From Actinomycetes bacterium (lineage in GTDB: Bacteria > Actinomycetota > Acidimicrobiia > Acidimicrobiales > Ilumatobacteraceae), in contig JANXUF010000119.1 in assembly GCA_025356335.1 (NCBI GenBank), positions 78,391 through 142,390 of the forward strand: 64,000 bases of DNA. The letters are read 5' to 3'. The notes beneath the pieces are model-generated. The model was not told the DNA's origin, searched no databases, and saw only the letters and a program-made list of their open reading frames with translations. Shown here one piece after another: positions 36,908 through 43,910 of this stretch. A program made the position numbers and the translations under genes. Positions within the stretch are counted from its first letter, which is position 1, and every line of letters starts with the position of its first letter.

Positions 36908-37957
36908 TCAGAATCCGTATGCTGCGGCGAGTTGCGGATCGCGCGCCGCCAACTGATGGGCGAGTTCGACGACGACCTTGCACTGCTTGACCGAGGCGTC
37001 GTCCTCCATCTTGCCGTCGAGCAGCACCGCACCCGTGCCGTCGCCCATCGCATCGATGACCCGCTGCGCCTGCAAGACGTCGGACGGGCGCGGACTGAAG
37101 ACCCGTTTGGCGATCTCGATCTGCACCGGGTGCAGGCTCCATGCGCCGACGCAGCCGAGCAGGTAGGCGTTGCGGAACTGGTCCTCGCAGGCGACGACGT
37201 CCTTGATGTCGCCGAACGGCCCGTAGAACGGCAGAATCCCGAACGTCGCACATGCATCGACCATGCGGGCAATCGTGTAGTGCCACAGATCCTGCTGATA
37301 GGTGGTCCGCGGCGCGTCGGGATTGGCGGGGTCAGGGTCTGCGCGGACGAGGTAGTCGGGGTGGCCGCCACCGACGCGCGTCGTCTTCATACGACGGTTG
37401 GCAGCAAGGTCGGCCGGTCCGAGGCAGACGCCCTGCATCCGCGGGCTGGCACCGCAGATCTCCTCGATATTGGCGACGCCACGGGCGGTTTCGAGAATCG
37501 CGTGGATCAGCAGCGGCTGCTTCAACCCGGCCTTGGCCTCCAACTGGGCGAGCAGGCGGTCGACATAGTGGATGTCCTCCGGGCCCTCGACCTTGGGGAT
37601 CATGATGACGTCGAGTTTGTCACCGATCTCGCTGACGAGGGTGACGATGTCGTCGAGACCCCATGGTGAGTCGAGACTGTTGACGCGCGTCCACAACTGC
37701 GTCGAGCCCATGTCGACGGTGTTGGCGACGTTGATCAGCCCGGCGCGTGCCGCCTCCTTGTCGACCATCGGAATCGCATCTTCGAGGTTGCCGAGCAGGA
37801 TGTCGACCGTCGGGATGACCTCCGGCAGTTTGGCGACGACCTTGGCGATCTGTGGTGGGAAGAAGTGCACCACCCTGCTCGGACGGAACGGTATGTCGCG
37901 GAGGGGCTCTGGAGCACCGACGGCAAGCGGCTTGAAGAAGTCTCTGGGGCTACGCAC
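36908..37957 (-). CDS. HpcH/HpaI aldolase family lyase (malyl-CoA lyase-like)
   Basis: A 349-residue paralogue of the downstream CitE-like gene. It has [15 protein letters not shown] at the start, [12 protein letters not shown] (metal-binding Glu/Asp), [27 protein letters not shown] and [13 protein letters not shown]. It resembles L-malyl-CoA/beta-methylmalyl-CoA lyases, which cleave malyl-CoA to acetyl-CoA and glyoxylate. GTG 37957 is the start because conserved sequence begins there. An acyl-CoA dehydrogenase lies upstream on the same strand, consistent with CoA-ester metabolism. Confidence 0.86.
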   Translation of the reverse strand: MRSPRDFFKPLAVGAPEPLRDIPFRPSRVVHFFPPQIAKVVAKLPEVIPTVDILLGNLEDAIPMVDKEAARAGLINVANTVDMGSTQLWTRVNSLDSPWGLDDIVTLVSEIGDKLDVIMIPKVEGPEDIHYVDRLLAQLEAKAGLKQPLLIHAILETARGVANIEEICGASPRMQGVCLGPADLAANRRMKTTRVGGGHPDYLVRADPDPANPDAPRTTYQQDLWHYTIARMVDACATFGILPFYGPFGDIKDVVACEDQFRNAYLLGCVGAWSLHPVQIEIAKRVFSPRPSDVLQAQRVIDAMGDGTGAVLLDGKMEDDASVKQCKVVVELAHQLAARDPQLAAAYGF

Positions 37958-38112
37958 GCGATCGAAGCTAACCGACCGGCCTGGCACCTGACACGTTTTC
38001 CTCGGCGTCCTACCTGGCCGATTCTGGTTCGCCGCTCTCCGCCGGTCGGCGGCGTACTTCGTGCGCTTGCGCAGCCCGATCCACCGGCTGCCAGACGATT
38101 GCGTCGCTCGAT

Positions 38113-39753
38113 TCAGTTGGTGTCGACGAGGCGGCGGGCGATGACCTTGAGGCAGAGCGTCTCGTCCGCACCTTCGAAGATGCTCAAGACGCGGGCGTCG
38201 ACGTACAGGCGCGAGACCGTGTACTCCTCGGCATAGCCGAAGCCGCCGTGGATCTGCAATGCCTCGCGGGTCACCCATTCCGCTGCCCGGCAGACGTAGG
38301 CCTTGACCATCGAAGCCTCGACCTTGCCTTCACCCTTGCCCATCAACGTGGCGACGTTGTAGGAGAACTGCCGGCATGCCTGGATCACGAACGCCATCCT
38401 TCCCAGCTTGACCCGGGTCAGTTCGTAGTCGGCGATATTGGTGCCGAACACCCTGCGGTTGTTGGCGTAGTCGAGTGCGGCTTCGTACGCAGCCTGCATC
38501 ACGCCGACAGCACGGGCGGCGGTCTGCAGACGGCCGTTCTCGAAACCCTCCATCTGGTAGTAGAAGCCTTTGCCGAGTCCGTCCGCCTCGCCGATGATGT
38601 TGCCGGCGGGCACCCACCAGTTGTCGAGGGCGATCTCGTAGGAATGCATCCCGCGGTAGCCGATGGTGTCGATCGGGCGGCCTTCCATCTTGCCGACAGA
38701 GCCGTCTGCCTGGGTGATGTCCTGGGTGAATTCGAAGCCGTGACCCTCGCCGCGAGGCTTCGGGACGATGAACAGGCTCAGACCCCGATGCGTCTTGGAG
38801 CGATCGGGGTCGGTACGGGCGAGCAGCAGCAGCACGTCGGCGCGGGCACCGAACGTGCACCATGTCTTGACGCCGTTGATGACGTAGCCGGCGGCGTCGT
38901 CTGGACCGGCCTTCGGTGTCGCCGTGACCTTCAAACCAGCGACATCGGAACCGAAGTCCGGCTCGGTGACGGCGACGGCTGCCATGACTTCGGCGGTCGC
39001 CAACTTCGGCAGCCAGTACTGCTTCTGCTCCTCGGTGCCACCCTTGACGAGCGCACGCGTCATGATCTCCGGCCTCGTGATCAGCGACCCGCCGATCCCC
39101 AGGGAGGCTCGCGACAATTCCTCGGTGGCGATGACCATGCCGATGTACTCGCCGTCGCCGCCCTCCGAATAGCCGCCGTATTCGGCAGGGACGCTCAGCC
39201 CGAAGGCGCCGATTTCGGCGAGTCCGCTGATGATTGCCTCCGGTACGTCGCTGTTGGTGCGATGAACATGTTCGGCGACCGGCTTGATCTCCTTTTCGGC
39301 GAACGAGCGGAAGACGTCCTGAACCATCTCGAACTCGCCGTCGAGGTGCCGGCCGCCCGCGCTTGCGGACAATGAAGCGACAAACGACGGATCGCGGTAT
39401 GTCGACAGGAAAGCGTGGGCGTCGCGCAACGGGGCGACATCGAGGCCCCACAAATGCTCCCGTCCGGCGATGCGCGTGATCAGATCGTGGATCGCGTCGG
39501 CGGCGAAGGCACAGGTGATATTCGCCTCGATCTCTCCCTTTACGCCGTAGTCGAGCAGCGCACCGGCAGTCGCGACAGCGGATGCCGCGTGGGCGAGGTC
39601 GTAGGCCAACGTCTGATTGGCGTCCGCGCCGCCCCGCGCCTTGAGGGTGGCGATGCCGGTGTTGACGACCGACCGAGCCAACTGGATGACCTCGGCCGCA
39701 GCCTTCAGGTCAGCGGTTGACACAGAGGGTTTCGTCGCGTCGATCGTGGTCAT
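38113..39753 (-). CDS. Acyl-CoA dehydrogenase
   Basis: A 546-residue FAD-dependent acyl-CoA dehydrogenase, longer than the usual roughly 380 residues. An N-terminal extension of about 140 residues is helical. The standard N, middle and C domains follow: [14 protein letters not shown] (FAD-binding), [26 protein letters not shown], the [21 protein letters not shown] block and a terminal region ending LVDTN. The catalytic Glu position is within the helical C domain. The long form resembles FadE-type enzymes acting on branched or longer substrates. It lies 155 bp upstream of the CitE-like pair. Confidence 0.9.
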   Translation of the reverse strand: MTTIDATKPSVSTADLKAAAEVIQLARSVVNTGIATLKARGGADANQTLAYDLAHAASAVATAGALLDYGVKGEIEANITCAFAADAIHDLITRIAGREHLWGLDVAPLRDAHAFLSTYRDPSFVASLSASAGGRHLDGEFEMVQDVFRSFAEKEIKPVAEHVHRTNSDVPEAIISGLAEIGAFGLSVPAEYGGYSEGGDGEYIGMVIATEELSRASLGIGGSLITRPEIMTRALVKGGTEEQKQYWLPKLATAEVMAAVAVTEPDFGSDVAGLKVTATPKAGPDDAAGYVINGVKTWCTFGARADVLLLLARTDPDRSKTHRGLSLFIVPKPRGEGHGFEFTQDITQADGSVGKMEGRPIDTIGYRGMHSYEIALDNWWVPAGNIIGEADGLGKGFYYQMEGFENGRLQTAARAVGVMQAAYEAALDYANNRRVFGTNIADYELTRVKLGRMAFVIQACRQFSYNVATLMGKGEGKVEASMVKAYVCRAAEWVTREALQIHGGFGYAEEYTVSRLYVDARVLSIFEGADETLCLKVIARRLVDTN

Positions 39754-39817
39754 CCCTGAATGTTACCGAGCAGTAGTCAGCAGACCTGAATCGGGTCGGT
39801 GTGGCAGTCTGGCGGGC

Positions 39818-40396
39818 ATGCCCGTGCGCCTGTGCGTCTATCTCGGTTCCAATTTCGGTTCGTCGCCTGCCTACGCCGCCGCCGCCCGAGAACTCGGTGC
39901 GGCACTGGCGGCCAAGGATGTCGCGCTCGTCTACGGCGGCGGAAACGTCGGGCTGATGGGAGCGCTTGCCGACGCCGTGCTTGCCTCCGGCGGTGAGGTC
40001 ATCGGTGTGATCCCGCAAGATCTCGTCGACTCCGAAGTCAGCCACTCCGGCGTCACGTCGTTGGAAGTGACGTCATCGATGCACGACCGCAAGGCGCGCA
40101 TGGCCGAGCTCGCAGACGGCTTCATCGTGCTACCTGGCGGTTTCGGCACGCTCGAGGAGGTTGCCGAGATCCTCACGTGGACGCAACTCGGGCTGATCGC
40201 CAAACCGGTCGTGTTCCTCGACGTCGAGGGGTTCTGGACGCCGCTGCTCACCGCACTGGACGCGATGGTGACCGGAGGTTTCGTCCGCGCAGACCATCGC
40301 CGGTTGGCGCAACGCACAACGTCTGCAGCCGAAGCGATCGCCCTGGCGCTGGCGCCGATGCCGACCATCGCCCACAAATGGCTCCACCGAAACTGA
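39818..40396 (+). CDS. LOG-family protein (nucleoside 5'-monophosphate phosphoribohydrolase)
   Basis: A 192-residue Rossmann-fold protein with CVYLGSNFGS, GGGNVGLMGALADA and the signature PGGFGTLEEV. LOG proteins hydrolyse the N-glycosidic bond of (cytokinin) nucleoside monophosphates, releasing ribose 5-phosphate. ATG 39818 is chosen because VRLCVYLGS follows immediately. The last codons CGA AAC TGA lie inside repeat copy A, so the repeat provides the final Asn codon and stop. Confidence 0.9.
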   Translation: MPVRLCVYLGSNFGSSPAYAAAARELGAALAAKDVALVYGGGNVGLMGALADAVLASGGEVIGVIPQDLVDSEVSHSGVTSLEVTSSMHDRKARMAELADGFIVLPGGFGTLEEVAEILTWTQLGLIAKPVVFLDVEGFWTPLLTALDAMVTGGFVRADHRRLAQRTTSAAEAIALALAPMPTIAHKWLHRN

Positions 40397-40440
40397 GTCC
40401 ACCTGCCCGCCACTTCTGTCGGGTAACGGGCCGAAGAACC
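40387..40440 (+). repeat. Roughly 50-bp intergenic repeat, copy A
   Basis: Starts with CCGAAACTGAGTCCACCTGC and contains CCCG...CGGG hairpin arms around about 10 nt. Copies B (40448, same orientation) and C (41384 downward, inverted) share the first 22 nt exactly; A and C also share GGGTAACGG. Copy A begins within the LOG gene, 7 nt before its stop codon ends. Confidence 0.8.
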
Positions 40441-40447
40441 TCGAACC

Positions 40448-40502
40448 CCGAAACTGAGTCCACCTGCCCGCCATATCTGGCGGCATATGGGCCGAAGTAC
40501 TC
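40448..40502 (+). repeat. Roughly 50-bp intergenic repeat, copy B
   Basis: Same orientation as copy A, 61 bp downstream of it. The 5' half is identical; the 3' half differs (TATCTGGCGGCATATGGG) but keeps an equivalent hairpin (GCCGCCA/TGGCGGC type), suggesting the stem is under selection or formed during spread. It lies 18 bp past the stop of the minus-strand nucleotidyltransferase gene. Confidence 0.75.
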
Positions 40503-40519
40503 CGCAGTGTGGGGCACGT

Positions 40520-41314
40520 CTACACCCCGAGAGCGTCTGCGAGGATCAGGCCCATCGCAGCAGCTGCGTCAACGGCGTCGGCCCTGCTCACCGTCGCGAT
40601 CGCGCCGTCGCGACACGCCAACGCCAGCTCGACACCGTGGCGTTGCTCGCCGTCGAGTCGGTCGAGCAACCGTTCGCCTGCAGCAGACTTCGAGACGATC
40701 TCGCCGCTCTCGAGGGTGACGTGGATGCGAGCCACCCCGAGCACGGACCATTCGATCACCTCTGCCGGGAGACTGGCGTCAGGAGCCGTCATCTCGCCGA
40801 TCGCGCCGACGAGTTCACGACGGACATCACTCCAATAGCCGGTGAGGTTGCCGAGGAGGAACTCGCGCAGATCGTTGTCGTCGTCGTAGATACCGATCGT
40901 CGCCGGATCAGGTCCCCTGGCGGTGATCGCGCAGCGACGGACCGAGCGCCACGTCACGGGATTTAACTGGAAGCAGTCACCATCGACATGCCAAACGCCG
41001 TCGAGGGTCCACGGCCGTGAGACCGCCATCGACGGGACCACCAGGTCGCCCCAGCTGACGTACGGCCCGTCGAGACGCAGCGGCAGGATCTGCTCGGCGG
41101 TCATCGCCATTGCCGTCGCCAGTTGGCCCGTGACCTCGCTGTCCGGCGGCTCTGCGAGCACGGCGACGACATCGATATCGCTGCGGCCGGACTGCCAGTC
41201 CCCAAGCGCCAGTGAGCCGGTGACGTACAGCCCCTCGATCGCCCCCGCGGCCTGGCGATCGTGAATCTCGAGGAAGGTCATCAGTGCAGCGCTGGGATCG
41301 AGTTCAGCGCTCAT
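40520..41314 (-). CDS. Nucleotidyltransferase-domain protein (AadA/DUF4111-like)
   Basis: A 264-residue protein with the nucleotidyltransferase signature GSLALGDWQSGRSDIDVVAV (about 34-53), where Gly-Ser and the Asp-x-Asp bind Mg-NTP. The C-terminal helical domain resembles aminoglycoside adenylyltransferase-like proteins. Substrate unknown; it may modify a small molecule or be chromosomal housekeeping. The gene sits alone inside inverted repeat copies (A/B on one side, C on the other), like cargo of a small mobile cassette. ATG 41314 is the first good start; the frame continues into repeat C upstream. Confidence 0.75.
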   Translation of the reverse strand: MSAELDPSAALMTFLEIHDRQAAGAIEGLYVTGSLALGDWQSGRSDIDVVAVLAEPPDSEVTGQLATAMAMTAEQILPLRLDGPYVSWGDLVVPSMAVSRPWTLDGVWHVDGDCFQLNPVTWRSVRRCAITARGPDPATIGIYDDDNDLREFLLGNLTGYWSDVRRELVGAIGEMTAPDASLPAEVIEWSVLGVARIHVTLESGEIVSKSAAGERLLDRLDGEQRHGVELALACRDGAIATVSRADAVDAAAAMGLILADALGV

Positions 41315-41324
41315 CTCGGTCAGG

Positions 41325-41384
41325 GTACCGAACTTCTGCGGACCGTTACCCGTCAGAACTGGCGGGCAGGTGGACTCAGTTTGC
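41325..41384 (-). repeat. Roughly 50-bp intergenic repeat, copy C (inverted)
   Basis: Read on the minus strand it begins GCAAACTGAGTCCACCTGCC and closely matches copy A through the GGGTAACGG segment. It overlaps the last codons and the TGA stop of the D-aminoacylase-like gene and lies just upstream of the nucleotidyltransferase start. With copy A it forms inverted ends about 1 kb apart. Confidence 0.8.
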
Positions 41385-43136
41385 GGAGGCGGACTGCTGG
41401 GGGCCGCGGACGAGGTGGCCGGGGAGGACGCCGGTGTGCTCCCCGTCGGCGAATGTCTCGACGCCGGCCTTGAACGTGTGCCGGTAGCCACTCGCCGTCT
41501 GCATCAGGCGGCGACCGCCGGCCGGGAGGTCGCGGACGATGCTCGGGGGATGGGCGGCGAGCGTGTTCATGTCGATGACGTTGATGTCGGCGAGTTTGCC
41601 GGGGGCGATCACGCCGCGGTCGAACCAGCCGACGTGCTGTGCGGTTCGTTGCGTGAAGTGGTGGACCATCAACTCGATCGGGAGACGCCCGGAAGCGGCC
41701 CGATCGCGGGTCCAGAGGGCCAATCCGGTCGTCGGGAAACTGGCGTCGCAGATACCGCCGCAGTGCGCTCCGGCGTCCGACAAGCCGATCAACGAGTTCG
41801 GCGACAGCAGCATCTCGCGGACGTCGTCGAGGTTGCCGCCCGCATAGTTGAACAGCGGCATGTACAGCAACTGGTTGCCGTCGAGTTGCACCAGGTAGTC
41901 GAGAACGACGTCGACGGGATGACGGTGCTGGGCAGCGGCAATTGCGGCGATCGATGTGCCGGCGGACGGTTCGTAGTCGACGGGATCGGTCATCGGGAAC
42001 AGCTTGTGGAATCCGGATACGAGTTCCGACAGCATGCCGGTCGCCTTCAGCGCGCCGTGCTCGTCGATGATCGACTGACGCCGCAGCGGATCGTTCAACG
42101 CCGCAACGAGCGCCGGCAGCGGCAGCTTGGCGACGGCGGCGTAGCTGGTGCACAGCACCAGCGGGTTCATCGTCGCCGTCAGACCCTGCAGCACGCCGAT
42201 CGGGCGCGGGGCGATCTGCGTCTTCATCGAGAGGCCTGCTGCGACGCAACCGTCGACCCATGCGGACATCGCCCGCCAGCGATCGGGGAGTGGCTCCGGC
42301 TGCTGCACCGTCATACTCAAGGGCCTTCGCGTCGCCTGCGCCAACGAGCTCATCAGCGCCATCTCTTCAGCGACGTAGTCGGTGTCGGCCGACTGGTAGG
42401 CGTCGGAGATCAACTGGATCACGCCGTGCCCGGCCTCCGCCATCGCCCCGGCGAGTGCCGTCAATTCATCGATCGACGAAAAGCGCGTTCCCAACGGGGC
42501 ACCGGCACGTGTGCGGTGGATGTAGGTCCGACTGGTGGTGAAACCGAGAGCACCTGCCTCCATACCGGCACGTACGTGACGCGCCATCGTCGCCAGTTCG
42601 TCGGCGTCCGGAAGTTCGAGCGGATCGGCCCCGCGTTCACCCATCACATAGGCACGGAGCGGAGCGTGGGTCACCTGCGTGCCGACGTCGACGGCAAAGT
42701 CTCGTCGCCCGAGAGCGTCGAGATACTGCGGGAAACTCTCCCAGTCCCACGTCAGGCCTTCCGCAAGTGCCGTTCCGGGAATGTCCTCGACCCCTTCCAG
42801 CAGGCTGATCAGCCAGTCGTGCTGGTCAGCGGTCGGATGTGCCGGAGCGAAACCGACACCGCAGTTGCCGATCACCACCGACGTGACGCCGTGGATGCTC
42901 GACGGCGCCAATACGGAATCCCAGGTTGCCTGCCCGTCGAAGTGCGTGTGGATATCGACGAAGCCCGGCGTGACGATCAACCCGTCGGCGTCGATCTCGC
43001 GTCTGCCGGTTCCCGAGACCGTCGGTTCGACTTCGATGATGACACCGTCGCGGACGGCGACGTCCGCATGCCGTCCCGGTGCTCCGGTGCCGTCGATCAC
43101 GGTGGCGTTGCGTACGACGAGGTCGAATTCGCTCAT
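41376..43136 (-). CDS. N-acyl-D-amino-acid deacylase-like amidohydrolase
   Basis: A 586-residue amidohydrolase-superfamily protein. VTPGFVDIHTHFDGQ gives the metal-binding HxH, GNCGVGFAPA is typical of D-aminoacylases, and GLSDAGAHCGGICDASFPT holds the late catalytic Asp. The C-terminal APGKLADINVID closes the beta-sandwich. The family removes acyl groups from N-acyl-D-amino acids, though many members are uncharacterised. ATG 43136 precedes SEFDLVVRNATVIDGTG. Its final AAC TGA is supplied by repeat copy C. Confidence 0.9.
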   Translation of the reverse strand: MSEFDLVVRNATVIDGTGAPGRHADVAVRDGVIIEVEPTVSGTGRREIDADGLIVTPGFVDIHTHFDGQATWDSVLAPSSIHGVTSVVIGNCGVGFAPAHPTADQHDWLISLLEGVEDIPGTALAEGLTWDWESFPQYLDALGRRDFAVDVGTQVTHAPLRAYVMGERGADPLELPDADELATMARHVRAGMEAGALGFTTSRTYIHRTRAGAPLGTRFSSIDELTALAGAMAEAGHGVIQLISDAYQSADTDYVAEEMALMSSLAQATRRPLSMTVQQPEPLPDRWRAMSAWVDGCVAAGLSMKTQIAPRPIGVLQGLTATMNPLVLCTSYAAVAKLPLPALVAALNDPLRRQSIIDEHGALKATGMLSELVSGFHKLFPMTDPVDYEPSAGTSIAAIAAAQHRHPVDVVLDYLVQLDGNQLLYMPLFNYAGGNLDDVREMLLSPNSLIGLSDAGAHCGGICDASFPTTGLALWTRDRAASGRLPIELMVHHFTQRTAQHVGWFDRGVIAPGKLADINVIDMNTLAAHPPSIVRDLPAGGRRLMQTASGYRHTFKAGVETFADGEHTGVLPGHLVRGPQQSASAN

Positions 43137-43190
43137 CTCCCCATTGTTGCCGGTCGCCCGTCGCCATGCGTTGGCGGAGCCCAGGGACGA

Positions 43191-43910
43191 TCAGGGTTCG
43201 TGATAGGAGCGGATGCTGGCTTGCGCTGAACGGAGCACCGCCGCGATGTCGATCGAGTCTGCCACCAGTGGTCCGAGGTGCAACGGTCGTGCGGCGATCG
43301 ACCGGGTGATCGCCGTGAGGTCGACGGCTGGAAGGCCGATTCCGTCGAACGCCCGCCAGGCGTCGGAGTCGAACGGATTGACGGGCCGATCGGCAGTGGG
43401 CACTGAATGGAGGTGACGCACGCCGCTGGCGCGTGAGCCGATCGTCGCGCGCTGCGCGCTGCTTGCCGGGTCGCAGCGCCATTCGACGAGCAACATCGGG
43501 CTGATGGCGATTTCGTTGGCCAATGCCAGCAACGTGGCGACGACGTGCTTACACGGGTCTTCCCAATCGGGACAGGTGCAGGTCGAGACCAATTCGCCGG
43601 CATGAGGGATCAGACTCTTGACGTGATCACGTTCCGGCCTCGTCACCAGCCCCGGGGGCCGCGGCATGATGTCGACGCTGATCGTTGCCGTGTACGGCTC
43701 GGCCCGGCTGCCGAGCACCGACCCGATCAGCGTGCCCTTGCGGATTTCCAGGCGGGTGACCGATCCGTTGGTGACATACGCCTTGCCGCGCCGGAACCGT
43801 TGCGTGTCGGCCATTCCGGCGACGGTGACCGACATCATCGTGCCGGCGAGGCGACCGACAGGATCACCATCTTCGCGGTGGCGCAACTGCGGGGTGATGA
43901 CGGTGGTCAT
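43191..43910 (-). CDS. SWIM zinc-finger protein
   Basis: A 239-residue protein with the SWIM motif CTCPDWEDPCKH (CxC-x7-CxH) at about residues 118-129, preceded by a beta-rich region (GKAYVTNGSVTRLEIRKG) and followed by a helical tail. SWIM domains bind zinc and often pair with SNF2 helicases in actinobacteria. Its ATG overlaps the TGA of the SNF2 gene (43907-43910), so the two proteins are likely made together and may form a complex on DNA. Confidence 0.88.
   Translation of the reverse strand: MTTVITPQLRHREDGDPVGRLAGTMMSVTVAGMADTQRFRRGKAYVTNGSVTRLEIRKGTLIGSVLGSRAEPYTATISVDIMPRPPGLVTRPERDHVKSLIPHAGELVSTCTCPDWEDPCKHVVATLLALANEIAISPMLLVEWRCDPASSAQRATIGSRASGVRHLHSVPTADRPVNPFDSDAWRAFDGIGLPAVDLTAITRSIAARPLHLGPLVADSIDIAAVLRSAQASIRSYHEP

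Noticed and set aside
40387..41384. Integron-type gene cassette with attC sites
   Set aside because: The repeats flank an AadA-like gene and contain stop codons, as attC sites can, but no RYYYAAC/GTTRRRY core pairs were found and no integrase is present.
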